Source of the DNA: Candidatus Chryseobacterium colombiense
GTDB lineage: Bacteria > Bacteroidota > Bacteroidia > Flavobacteriales > Weeksellaceae
Direction: 5' to 3'
Assembly: GCA_029203185.1 (NCBI GenBank)
Contig: CP119310.1
Coordinates: 1,550,001-1,614,000 of the forward strand
DNA length: 64,000 bases
The notes under the pieces are model-generated. The model was given only the letters and a program-made list of their open reading frames with translations, searched no databases and was not told the DNA's origin. Below are positions 36,124 to 45,226 of this stretch, piece after piece (positions within the stretch are counted from its first letter, which is position 1; every line of letters begins with the position of its first letter). Position numbers and translations under genes: made by a program.

Positions 36124-36531
36124 TTATTTGTCCTTATTAGAAAGCCTTAAACTTTCAAACTTGGCAATGAAATTTTCCCATGTCCAATCTGGAAATATTT
36201 TTGGCATCTCTGTTTTGAAGGTTTCTGTTTCTACTGAACCAATGCCTTCTCCATCCATATAGTACAATAAAACTCTTTGCCAATGATTAAATACACGAGC
36301 TTCTAATGCCATTTGAGTATAGCCTTCGTAATCTAAATCTAAATTGTTTAGTTCATAATCGCTTATACTCATATAGTACAATGATTCGCCAATTGTGTCC
36401 GGCGTTATGATAAAACCTACATAACTTTCCGGAGTTGGATAATCTAGTGGTCTAAAGTATTTAAGATCTTCATCATCTCCCTCATCATATAAACCATTAT
36501 TTTCTGCAAATAGATATTTAGTTTCGCTCAA
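36124..36531 (-). CDS. Putative immunity protein
   Basis: A 135-residue acidic protein (MSETKYLFAENNGLYDEGDDEDLKYFRPLDYPTP...) with aromatic-rich helices (YTQMALEARVFNHWQRVLLYYMDGEG and FPDWTWENFIAKFESLR). It lacks a signal peptide. Its place directly after a nuclease-toxin cassette, and its size and acidity, suggest an immunity protein that blocks a toxin in the producing cell. No family named. Confidence 0.6.
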   Translation of the reverse strand: MSETKYLFAENNGLYDEGDDEDLKYFRPLDYPTPESYVGFIITPDTIGESLYYMSISDYELNNLDLDYEGYTQMALEARVFNHWQRVLLYYMDGEGIGSVETETFKTEMPKIFPDWTWENFIAKFESLRLSNKDK

Positions 36532-36545
36532 TTTTATATTACCCC

Positions 36546-36764
36546 TTATACCTTTTCTATGTCAGAAGCCCATTCCAACTCATAACCATCACTTCTTTTT
36601 TCATAATATTCTTTTATTCCTGTATGAATGACATTTAATTTATTTAAATCGTCCAATTCAACTTTTAAAGAAGGATTATTCCATGAATTAATAATATTAA
36701 GCATCTTATTTTTTTCTGCTTTTGCTAATTCATATTTTAAATCATCACTAAAATAAAATTTCAT
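36546..36764 (-). CDS. Putative small immunity protein
   Basis: A 72-residue protein (MKFYFSDDLKYELAKAEKNKMLNIINSWNNPSLKVELDDLNKLN...). Its start overlaps the toxin stop by 4 nt, so translation is coupled. The best positional candidate for the immunity to the nuclease at 36761-38431. No family recognised. Confidence 0.6.
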   Translation of the reverse strand: MKFYFSDDLKYELAKAEKNKMLNIINSWNNPSLKVELDDLNKLNVIHTGIKEYYEKRSDGYELEWASDIEKV

Positions 36765-38431
36765 TCTTTATTTTTTTCAAGGTTTACATTTTTCATGTTA
36801 CTTAACTTTTCAAGTTCCATAGACAAAATGCCTAATGCTCTCTCATCTTTTATTGTTTTAGACATTTCTTTCTCAATTTTTTTCACAGTTACTCTTCCTT
36901 CTATATTTGAAACTGCTTCTTTAATTGGTATTAAAATATCAATTGCAACACCCGTTTGATTCTGTATATCTTCTAAAGATGAATGCAAGATACTAACTTT
37001 TTCTTTTTTAACTTTATTAATTTCATAATTTTTAATATTAAAGTCAACAGGATTTAATATTGAACTTATAACTACTAATTCTTTATCTTTTACATATTTC
37101 CCTCCTTCTTTTTTAAGATAGTTAGATCTTAATGTTAAACCTTTCGGTACATGCTGCTCCGCTTTTCTGATTTTACGAACTTTTTCTTTATCCTCTTCAC
37201 TTTCAAAACCTGCTTGCTCTAATTCATTATCACTTACTTCCGGTATAGACTGACCATATTTTACAAGTAAAGTATATTCAACTATAGCCCCACTTAAAAC
37301 TGCAATTTTAATCGGTTCTTCTGCAGCACGCAAATGATTTTTATTTCCTTGCTGTGATAGCGGAGTTAAGTTTGTTAAAATACCTTCACCATGCATATGC
37401 TCATTCAATAAGTGTCCTCTTACATAATAACTTCCATTATCATACATTCGATAAAACAAATCTTTATAAATATCATTTGTCTCTTTAGGCCCAGATCCAC
37501 TTATACCTTCTCTGGTTAATATTCTTGCATACATATACGTTGCTAATGTACCTCCGCTAGTAGATTTTGATGAATGTTTTATTTCCGATTGTGGTAAGCC
37601 ACCTTCTTTATCTATACCAAAGAGTATTGCAACATGCTTTGAAAGATCTCTGGTCATTTTTGCGATATCCTCTTTTTTCTTTTGTTCATTTTCTTTCTCT
37701 CCCCCAGTTCTCTCTTTTTTACGAGCATCAATCTTTGTTGCTATAGATTTGGCTTTAGTTTTAGCATTTTTTGTATGATCATCGTCATTCCTTGGCTTTA
37801 TACTTTCAATAAAGTCAGTAAATGAAGTAGGTGTACTTGCTACCATCAATACCGTTTGACCTCCTCTGTCTTGGAAATATAATGTATGCCTGTGATTATC
37901 TTCTCCTTCAAAAGGTATTTGGATATCGTCCCAATCTTTATTAGGATCATTTTCAATTTCTTTTGCTTTACTATCTTTAATAGCTTCCTTCTTACTTCCA
38001 AAACCAATTTTTCCAAGTAGTTTTTTAGCCCTATCTTTAATAAAATTCCAGAACTTCACAATCGCATTCTCAATACGCTGGCGTATTTTTCGGATAACTC
38101 CCAATATTTTATCTGCCAATCCGCCAAGATTCAATAATGAAGCTAAAAAGCCAATCAGTACAGGAATTGCTCTTCCCAATGCATTTTCTATAGATTTGGC
38201 CACTGCACCTACATTTCCACTCGCAATTGCATTGATACTATCACTAAAAGCTTTCACCAGTTCCATAATTTGTGCTGCTCGCTGGATGAAGAATTTCACC
38301 ACATCTATAATTGCCATTGCTGCTTTTATAAATGCTTCTACCGGAGTCAGTAATCCCATCACCCATTTGATTCCCGCCTGATTACCTGCGTCTGGACAAT
38401 ATCCTTTAAGGTCTGCAAAATGGTCTTTCAA
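36761..38431 (-). pseudogene. Orphan effector tail: core fragment plus DNA/RNA non-specific nuclease toxin
   Basis: An open frame of 556 codons. Residues 1-140 repeat the effector core (AGIKWVMGLLTPVEAFIKAAMAIIDVVKFFIQRAAQIMELVKAF...IRKIRQRIENAIVKFWNFIK), 80-90% like 39743-43765. Residues ~150-330 are a Lys-rich linker. The toxin has RGHLLNEHMHG (338-348) and NLTPLSQQGNKNH (354-366), the ββα-metal nuclease motif of DNA/RNA non-specific endonucleases. The frame has no ATG: it opens after a stop near 38492 through FEKVQVFLKYSAAGLWEYLKDHF, and the first candidate start is TTG. The core segment has a deletion (GYCPDAGN). It looks like a displaced toxin tail waiting to recombine with the main effector gene, not an expressed gene. 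Confidence 0.75.
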
Positions 38432-38506
38432 ATATTCCCATAATCCGGCAGCACTATATTTAAGGAAAACCTGTACCTTTTCAAAACTTGCTTAAATATT
38501 GAGCAT

Positions 38507-38546
38507 AAAAAAGCGAAATTTCTAAAAATAGAAATTTCGCTTTTTT
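38507..38546 (-). terminator. Terminator closing orphan cassette 1
   Basis: Stem AAAAAAGCGAAATTTCT / AGAAATTTCGCTTTTTT. It differs from the hairpin at 36075-36106 by paired changes (CTTCT to TTTCT, AGAAG to AGAAA). It lies just after the immunity pseudogene and just before the orphan core fragment. Confidence 0.85.
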
Positions 38547-38562
38547 AATGTATTTCAAGGAT

Positions 38563-39116
38563 TTATTTATCTTTTAAATACTCTTCTAAGCTCCATTCAT
38601 CAGTTGGTTCTAAATAGCGCTCTACTTTTACAGGTTTACCCAAATTATGCAAACGCAAACTTTTATCTTCATCACCGCCTACATGTCTCCATTCTTTAGC
38701 ATCTGAACTCACTATAAAATTAGAAACAATTTTTAACTCTTCATTAATTGAAGTCACTAGAAAACATTCCTTTATTTTTTTCATTATTGCAGCAGGGTTT
38801 GAAAAAGAAACATAACCATAATGTACCATATTTTTCATGAGTATATTCACTTATTTTGAATAAATAGCGAGGAACTGGGTAAGAACTCTTTTTGGACTGC
38901 TCATAAAAACGATCAGAAAAAGGCGATATTATTTTTCCTTTAATATTAAATTCTACTTTTTTGCCTTCAGAATCATACTGATCTTCGCAGTAAATGTTCA
39001 GCTCTTTTTCTACAAATTCATTATATTTTTCAATTTCACCTTTGTTCCTTTGTAAATTTACTGCGATTTGTTCTTTTTCAAAAACATTGTCTACTAATTC
39101 TTTTTACTTCTTTCAT
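38563..39116 (-). pseudogene. Frameshifted second copy of the effector immunity gene
   Basis: From ATG at 39116 it starts MKEVK like the intact gene at 39740, then changes frame twice. Joining frames gives ELVDNVFEKEQIAVN, YEQSKKSSYPVPRYLFKISEYTHEKYG and YGYVSFSNPAAIMKKIKECFLVTSINEEL...EYLKDK. The last ~85 residues are nearly identical to the intact copy. The N-terminal half is diverged, which points to selection on specificity before decay. A 95-residue frame (38563-38850) remains open. Confidence 0.8.
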
Positions 39117-39209
39117 GGTTATTTTTATAATAATTTATTCCCCGCAATATTACAAATTTTGCAAATAAATAAGCTAAACTTAAAAATAGAAACTTTACGT
39201 ATTTTTGAT

Positions 39210-39740
39210 TTACTTATCTTTTAAATACTCTTCTAAGCTCCATTCATCAGTTGGTTCTAAATAGCGCTCCACTTTTACAGGTTTACCCAAATTATGCAAA
39301 CGCAAGCTTTTATCTTCATCTCCATCTACATGTCTCCATTCTTTAGCGTCTGAACTCACTATAAAATCAGAAACAATTTTTAATTCTTCATTAATTGAAG
39401 CTATTAGAAAACATTCTTTTATTTTTTTCATTGATTCATCTGGGTTGAAAAAAGAAACATAACATGCCCATACTGTACCATATTTTTCATGAGTATATTC
39501 ACTTATTTTGAATAAATAGCGAGGTGTTACTAATAAATTTGCATTCGCCTTTATTGACATTTCTACAATCATAGATAATGGCTCAAACTTCTTTTCTGCT
39601 AGAAACAAATCTTTACCACTAATTTCTAAAATTTTATCTACTAAAATATTATGCTCAATTAAATTTCTATTTCGTAATGAAACTTCAATTTTTTTTTCAA
39701 TATCAATAAAATATTCTATAATTTCTTTTACTTCTTTCAT
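39210..39740 (-). CDS. Putative immunity protein for the main effector
   Basis: A 176-residue protein beginning 2 nt after the effector stop (MKEVKEIIEYFIDIEKKIEVSLRNRNLIEHNILVD), ending ...EPTDEWSLEEYLKDK. It has alternating helices and strands and no signal peptide or motif I can name. Tight coupling to a nuclease effector and a diverged duplicate immediately downstream argue for an immunity role. Confidence 0.7.
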   Translation of the reverse strand: MKEVKEIIEYFIDIEKKIEVSLRNRNLIEHNILVDKILEISGKDLFLAEKKFEPLSMIVEMSIKANANLLVTPRYLFKISEYTHEKYGTVWACYVSFFNPDESMKKIKECFLIASINEELKIVSDFIVSSDAKEWRHVDGDEDKSLRLHNLGKPVKVERYLEPTDEWSLEEYLKDK

Positions 39741-39742
39741 AG

Positions 39743-42700
39743 TTATTGTATGTTAAATAAATCATTAAGCCAAATATCTGGTTTCTTTGTTTCTGCGGTT
39801 ATTAAACCTTCTATTGTAGTTGAATTTGCATATAATTGAGCAGCATATTCTACCTTTTCACAACGTCTTGGGAGTTGTTTCATTCTTTGTAGTTTAAGTC
39901 GTGTCGCTTTCCTTTCTTCGTCAGTCATCCCTGTATGTACAGCTTTTAATGCTTCTACCAAAGGATCTTCTTCTAATACTTGATAAGTAGAAACTACTGT
40001 TAAGTCAAAAGTAACAAAATTATCTTTATATTTATTCATTTGCGCTTCAATTCCTTCTTGAATTATTTCTTCAGCTGCAAACATAGTTTTTTTGTTAAAC
40101 TGATCAGAAGTTAAAATTAGATTTAATCCTTTCTTATAACCTGACCCCAAAAACTGATCTCCAATAATGTGAGCAGAATTCAGCATCAAACCATAGTTAT
40201 ACTTTGCTAATTGCCCCGCAGGTATTGTAAGCCCACGAGAACCTACTTTTTTCAAAACAAGGTTTTTACCTTCATTTACGTGCCTTACAACTCGCTTATT
40301 CACATCTTGTACACTAATTGTAATAGTAAAATCCTGTTGACCATATTCATGAGCTTCTTTATCATAATAATAGGTAACGCTTACTTGATGATCTCCAATA
40401 GCTTCCAATCTTACTGTTTTTGGTTCATACTCTTTGTGTTCTCCCCCATCATTATCAAAAATATCCCTCAATTGATAGGTATCTCCAAAGTTTTGGATGA
40501 TTCCACCTAATCGTTGCAGTTTGTCTTGAGCTTTCTTTATTTCATTTTGGTCTCCTGAGTCCTCCGCTTTTTCTAATTCTTTTTCTGTACGACCTTGTAT
40601 ATCCTTTAGTCTAGTTAATTGATGTTTTATAAGTTCTGATTTACCTTGATAAGCGCTTGAGGTTGGATACCTTTCCACTTGTTCTTTTCCTCGATTTAAT
40701 TTTGTGGAAAGTTTTGCTTTCTTACTTTCCATATAAATCTCATTATCTTCAAAACTTAACGTGTGAGATTTTCCAGACATAGAAAAGCTTTCAGAGGTAA
40801 TATAATCCTTATCTTTTTTCTCTTTCTTATTAATCTTATCTGCCTTGTCTTTCTTTCCTGTTATACCAATTTTCCCCAGCAATCCTTTAGCCTTCCCTTT
40901 AATAAAATTCCAGAACTTCACAATCGCATTTTCAATACGCTGGCGTATTTTTCGGATAACCCCAACCACTTTATCAGCCAATCCACCTATTCCTAGTAAT
41001 GAAGCTAAAAAGCCAATCAGTACAGGAACTGCTCTTCCCAATGCATTTTCTATCGATTTGGCTACTGCACCTACATTTCCACTGGCAATTGCTTTGATGC
41101 TGTCTGTAAAGGCTTTTACCAATTCCATAATTTGTGCTGCTCGCTGGATGAAAAATTTCACTACATCTATAATTGCCATTGCTGCTTTTATAAATGCTCC
41201 CACCGGAGTAAGCAATCCCATAACCCATTTGATTCCCGCTTGGATCACCTGCGTTTGGACAATATCCATAATAGTATCCATCACCGTAGCTTTAAGGTCG
41301 GCAAACTGGTCTTTCAAATATTCCCAAAGTCCGGAAGCCCCTTCTTTACGAACAATTTGCACCACTTCCAAACCTTTTTCAGAACCTGTCTCAAGAACCT
41401 TCATTACGGGTTCCCCTATTACTCTGGCTCCAATTGATCTGATTCCTCCCCACGTCAAGCCAAGAACCTGTGTGGTAATGGAGAAAATTCCTTTTAAAGA
41501 GAATACATCTTCAGGCATCGTTAAAGAAATTCCTTTCATTGCCCCGGTCAGCCATCCGAAGAATCCTGTTTTAAGGTGAGTCCAGATATTGGCTCCGAAA
41601 TTGGTAAATCCTTGCGAAACTCCTGCAATAAGGTTTTTGAAGAATCCTATTGGATCCATGATAATCGCCTGAATGGCACTGATCACACCGGATAATAAAT
41701 TGGTAAGCGTATTTTTAATTTCAATAATAATAGCAAACACGCTGTTTTTAAGCACATCAAGAACTTGATTAACCAATCCGCTGTTTTGTGCTTTAAGATC
41801 TGCTATTCGGGTATCAATACTTGCAATATTGTCGGCATACTTTTTAGCCAGTACATCGATTAAGGCATCTTTTTTATTGTTTACGCTTTCTTCCAATGCA
41901 TTGAATTTACTTTGGATCTCCGCTATGGCATCTTTTCCTATCTTCCTTAAGCTTGGTGATAGACTGTTCACATAGGTTTGAACGTCTTTTTTGCCTTTAG
42001 CAATTCTGGTTTTGGCAGCATTAAGCTGATTGGTAACATGGGTTGCAATATCATCGATATATTTATCCATTGTTTTAATATACAAGGCCTTGCCGCTTAC
42101 AAAGTATTTATTGACTTCAGGCGGTAAACCGACAACCTGGTCCTTCACCCATTTACCAGCCAAACCTAGAACACCGTATTTCGCATACGCATCTCCGTAA
42201 CGTTTCTTTTTATAAGCCTTCATTCCCTGATCAACATGAACTTCAAATGCTTTTTTGGCTTCCACACTACCTCTCGCAAATTTATCCGCAACCGTTTTAT
42301 CCAAACTATTTAAAATAGAGTTCACGTCCGTTTTAGAACTTTGATAAATACCATTGATATGATCTGCAATTTCTTTTCGTTTTTGGCTGTCTCTTCCGGA
42401 GGTTTGCTTTTGCTCGCCATGTACATTGCCCAGTCCGCCTTTTCTTGCACCATGCATTCCACTAATCTGACTTACAGCTTGTGTCTGTGCATCAGTACGT
42501 GTTTTTGACAACTCTTTATTTTCTTTGTCTCTAAACTGTTGAGTTGCTTCAACACTTTGGGTTTTGGCTTTATTCTTTTGTGCCAAAGCATCTGTAAATG
42601 TAGGTTCATTCGATTTCGCCAGCATATTATCAGTCACTCCATTAGCCTGCATTTCATTGTCGATACTTGCTCTCTGTTCCTTAATAGGCTGTTCTACGCT

Positions 42701-43765
42701 TTCTACATTTCTTTTCACCGGCATTGCTTTCGCTGCATTTGGTATTCCTGGAGCTTTACCAATATTCGGTGTCGGCATTTTGGCAACGGCACGAGTTGGC
42801 TGAGCGTTAGTATTCGGTTGTGCAGAAGTTGCAGAAGCAATATCATTAGATGCTGTGTTCTTCTCTTTTTTAACATCTCCTACCGCTTTCTGATTAACCT
42901 CATCTATATTGTTATGCTTTTCAAATTCATCTGCCTGTTCTTCATTTTCCGGAAGTTTAATACCTTCTATTTTTTCAGTCAACTGCGCTTTAAAATCTTT
43001 TTTGCTGAACATCCCTGCTTTCTGCTCGTCCATCGTGTTTACCTGACTCGCCTGTGCCATACTTTGACGCTCATTGGAAGGTGATGGCGCTGCAGCCTGT
43101 GCATCGTTGCTTGCTTTTTGCGATGGCTCGTGTTGCTTCTGCAACTTGGCCGTATTAGCTATATTTCCGCTTAATGCTGTAAATTCAGGATTACTATTTG
43201 CATTTGGCGATACTTTTTCAATTTCGCCTGCTTCAGCTTTGTCAGGATTAACAGCCTGAGACTGGTCTGCATCCGATTTAATTGGGGTATCTTTTTTATC
43301 TGCTGGTTTTACTGCCGGATTTGTTTCTTCAATTTTTTTACTTTGCTGATGAACCATTGCCTGTTCTTCCAACGTCTTTGGTACATACGTTCCGGATTTA
43401 AGATCATTATAATTCTGCGCCTGATTTATATTTAATGTAGCTAAATAGCCTTTTTCAGTCTCTTTTGTATCAGGATGGTTTATATCTCCTGTTTGAGCTA
43501 AACTTTCCTGATGTTTTTTATGCATTATTTGCGAACCTTGATCATAGATCGTTTGCGAACCATGAACGGCCATCACATGATTATTAAGATTAAACTGATT
43601 CGGATTTACCGATCCAGCTATACGTTTTGAATCTCCAGAATTTTGCGTCTTTGTATTGGTCATTTCCACCTCAGATAGAGGTACCACCGATTCTTGCTGC
43701 CTTTGCTTTCTGCTTGGGCTTTGGTAGGCATTGCTGTCTTTTTCTACAGGAGTTGCTGCTTTCAT
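39743..43765 (-). CDS. eCIS cargo effector: polymorphic toxin with nuclease-like C-terminus
   Basis: A 1340-residue protein. Residues ~1-480 are low-complexity, Gln/Lys/Asn-rich and probably unfolded, a usual feature of cargo packed in the tube; I see no HExxH of DUF4157-type effectors. Residues ~480-800 are helical with long coiled coils. Residues ~800-980 form a conserved hydrophobic core (GLWEYLKDQFADLKATVMDTIMDIVQ...AGIKWVMGLLTPVGAFIKAAMA...IRKIRQRIENAIVKFWNFIKGKAK). The tail has NSAHIIGDQFLGSGYKKGLNLILTSDQFN (His near 1199), reminiscent of ββα-metal or HNH-like toxins. A Lys-rich linker joins core and tail. It is followed by its putative immunity gene. Confidence 0.82.
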   Translation of the reverse strand: MKAATPVEKDSNAYQSPSRKQRQQESVVPLSEVEMTNTKTQNSGDSKRIAGSVNPNQFNLNNHVMAVHGSQTIYDQGSQIMHKKHQESLAQTGDINHPDTKETEKGYLATLNINQAQNYNDLKSGTYVPKTLEEQAMVHQQSKKIEETNPAVKPADKKDTPIKSDADQSQAVNPDKAEAGEIEKVSPNANSNPEFTALSGNIANTAKLQKQHEPSQKASNDAQAAAPSPSNERQSMAQASQVNTMDEQKAGMFSKKDFKAQLTEKIEGIKLPENEEQADEFEKHNNIDEVNQKAVGDVKKEKNTASNDIASATSAQPNTNAQPTRAVAKMPTPNIGKAPGIPNAAKAMPVKRNVESVEQPIKEQRASIDNEMQANGVTDNMLAKSNEPTFTDALAQKNKAKTQSVEATQQFRDKENKELSKTRTDAQTQAVSQISGMHGARKGGLGNVHGEQKQTSGRDSQKRKEIADHINGIYQSSKTDVNSILNSLDKTVADKFARGSVEAKKAFEVHVDQGMKAYKKKRYGDAYAKYGVLGLAGKWVKDQVVGLPPEVNKYFVSGKALYIKTMDKYIDDIATHVTNQLNAAKTRIAKGKKDVQTYVNSLSPSLRKIGKDAIAEIQSKFNALEESVNNKKDALIDVLAKKYADNIASIDTRIADLKAQNSGLVNQVLDVLKNSVFAIIIEIKNTLTNLLSGVISAIQAIIMDPIGFFKNLIAGVSQGFTNFGANIWTHLKTGFFGWLTGAMKGISLTMPEDVFSLKGIFSITTQVLGLTWGGIRSIGARVIGEPVMKVLETGSEKGLEVVQIVRKEGASGLWEYLKDQFADLKATVMDTIMDIVQTQVIQAGIKWVMGLLTPVGAFIKAAMAIIDVVKFFIQRAAQIMELVKAFTDSIKAIASGNVGAVAKSIENALGRAVPVLIGFLASLLGIGGLADKVVGVIRKIRQRIENAIVKFWNFIKGKAKGLLGKIGITGKKDKADKINKKEKKDKDYITSESFSMSGKSHTLSFEDNEIYMESKKAKLSTKLNRGKEQVERYPTSSAYQGKSELIKHQLTRLKDIQGRTEKELEKAEDSGDQNEIKKAQDKLQRLGGIIQNFGDTYQLRDIFDNDGGEHKEYEPKTVRLEAIGDHQVSVTYYYDKEAHEYGQQDFTITISVQDVNKRVVRHVNEGKNLVLKKVGSRGLTIPAGQLAKYNYGLMLNSAHIIGDQFLGSGYKKGLNLILTSDQFNKKTMFAAEEIIQEGIEAQMNKYKDNFVTFDLTVVSTYQVLEEDPLVEALKAVHTGMTDEERKATRLKLQRMKQLPRRCEKVEYAAQLYANSTTIEGLITAETKKPDIWLNDLFNIQ

Positions 43766-43807
43766 TGACTTAGTTTTTTAATTTCATATTGATTTTTGAA
43801 GGCATAC

Positions 43808-43834
43808 AAAACGCAATTAATACAATTGCGTTTT
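43808..43834 (-). terminator. Hairpin in effector leader (terminator or attenuator)
   Basis: Perfect 11-bp stem AAAACGCAATT / AATTGCGTTTT with a 5-nt loop, 43 nt upstream of the effector start, followed by TTTTGTAT on the minus strand. It separates the CTGTAGTTACAG element (copy 6) from the effector. Confidence 0.65.
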
Positions 43835-43991
43835 ATACTACCTGTTGAATGTGAAAATCAGACCGCGTGAGGGTAGATTTTTTAAAGAATTTAAGTAATA
43901 GGAAGTGGCATTTGGCTGGTGATAAGAAACAGGTAATGCTGGAACCACTTCTAGTTTTTCTCTTGTTATTTTATTTTCGAGTTTTCAGTTT

Positions 43992-44061
43992 TTCTAGTTC
44001 AAATTTGACTCTTTTCTTTAAGAATTCACGATTTTTTGAGCAATGGATTCTGTAGTTACAG
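43992..44061 (-). repeat. CTGTAGTTGCAG element, copy 6 (variant core CTGTAGTTACAG)
   Basis: TTCAAATTTGACTC, CTTTAAGAATTCACG, TTTTTTGAGCAATGGATT and core CTGTAGTTACAG at 44050-44061. The G-to-A change in the core makes CTGTA/TACAG fully self-complementary, which keeps the stem of the other copies. It lies ~230-300 nt upstream of the effector gene start. Confidence 0.65.
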
Positions 44062-44169
44062 TAAAGAGCTTTTCACGATTTTTTTCCCCTTAATGACGCT
44101 GTTTTCCGAGGCATTTTTAAATTATTCCCAGATTTAAACAGCCTTTAATTTCATTATTTACTTAATTTC

Positions 44170-44547
44170 TTATTGAGCTGACTCATCTGTCTTTTCTTCT
44201 TTATCAGATTGCCTGTCTGTGTTTACACCATATCGGTTTTCAATAAGAAGATTCACTGCTTTATCAATCCAGTTGGGCAGGTTTGTGGTTATCATTTTCA
44301 GAAATTTATCATAACCATAACCCAGTACGAACAGTACACCCGTTGAGTACCATTTGTCGTGCAGCTCTGCTCTATTCATTAAATAGCTCATCGTAAAACC
44401 GACAATTATCACGATCAATAATGTGACAAAGTGTTCCCATGGTTGTTTTTTTTCTTTGTTTTGTATTGAGACCAATACTCTTAGTAATCCTCCTGAAAAT
44501 GCAATTGCAGTTCCGATTAAGAGAGCTTTTATACTATCCAGATTCAT
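44170..44547 (-). CDS. Holin-like small membrane protein
   Basis: A 125-residue protein with three hydrophobic segments: IKALLIGTAIAFSGGLLRVLVSI, HFVTLLIVIIVGFTMSYLM and WYSTGVLFVLGYGYDKFL. A hydrophilic, acidic C-terminus follows (NTDRQSDKEEKTDESAQ). Size and layout fit phage holins, which let an endolysin cross the inner membrane. It sits 16 kb from the endolysin gene in the same locus. Confidence 0.7.
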   Translation of the reverse strand: MNLDSIKALLIGTAIAFSGGLLRVLVSIQNKEKKQPWEHFVTLLIVIIVGFTMSYLMNRAELHDKWYSTGVLFVLGYGYDKFLKMITTNLPNWIDKAVNLLIENRYGVNTDRQSDKEEKTDESAQ

Positions 44548-44593
44548 TCTTTCCTATATATTATTAATTAAAGATTTTGATTGTTTCATACTT

Positions 44594-44755
44594 CTAAATA
44601 TCCTGATCCAGTATGTACATATCATCTAAAAATCTTTTGCTTTTTCGAATATTTCCATTTTTATTTACATAAGCCAGCTCATCGATAAGATCATAGATAT
44701 CCTTTGTTGGCTTTTCTTCTTTTTCTTTATTTTTTTTCTTTTTTCTCTTTTTCAT
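44594..44755 (-). CDS. Small basic protein
   Basis: A 53-residue protein, MKKRKKKKNKEKEEKPTKDIYDLIDELAYVNKNGNIRKSKRFLDDMYILDQDI. The Lys-rich N-terminus and amphipathic tail suggest nucleic-acid or particle binding. Upstream of the holin-like gene in the same direction; no known family. Confidence 0.55.
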   Translation of the reverse strand: MKKRKKKKNKEKEEKPTKDIYDLIDELAYVNKNGNIRKSKRFLDDMYILDQDI

Positions 44756-45067
44756 GGTTCTAAATTTTTTAAATGAACAATTTCTTTTTGTCTTTGTAAG
44801 ATTGATTTTTCACGTCATCGAGGTTAGACGGTTCCTCTTTTCAGGTTCACATTTCGTCTGAAACAACAGAACTTAAAAGAAAAACCGTTTTCACCTTAGT
44901 ATTTACCTATAAACTTAAATTTGAGAAAGGTATCTGAACAGCCCTTTAGTTGTGCTTTGCGGGTTATCCATGAGAATAACTTGGGTTCTTTTACTGTTTA
45001 GAATGTATAATTACAAGATCTAATTTCTGAGTACTGTATCCAGCAAGACCGAACTTTTTTACTCCTG

Positions 45068-45226
45068 TTACGCCTGAAGAATAATATTATATATTGTTCT
45101 TTCGGACAAAAACAGCATTTCCGTTAACTCTGTCACAATCACTTTCATCTGTTTGTTTTGATTACGTTTTACATATTCAATAACAAAATCTTTTCTTTTT
45201 TCTACTAATTCTTTGCTTCGTTTCAT
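45068..45226 (-). CDS. Small helix-turn-helix protein
   Basis: A 52-residue protein, MKRSKELVEKRKDFVIEYVKRNQNKQMKVIVTELTEMLFLSERTIYNIILQA. LTEMLFLSERTIYNIIL fits the second and recognition helices of an HTH. It may regulate the adjacent eCIS genes, acting with or against the S24 repressor. Confidence 0.6.
   Translation of the reverse strand: MKRSKELVEKRKDFVIEYVKRNQNKQMKVIVTELTEMLFLSERTIYNIILQA

Noticed and set aside
36761..38431. Orphan toxin as a normal stand-alone gene
   Set aside because: No ATG, a stop just upstream, and a damaged core domain copied from the main effector argue against it, though TTG initiation cannot be excluded.
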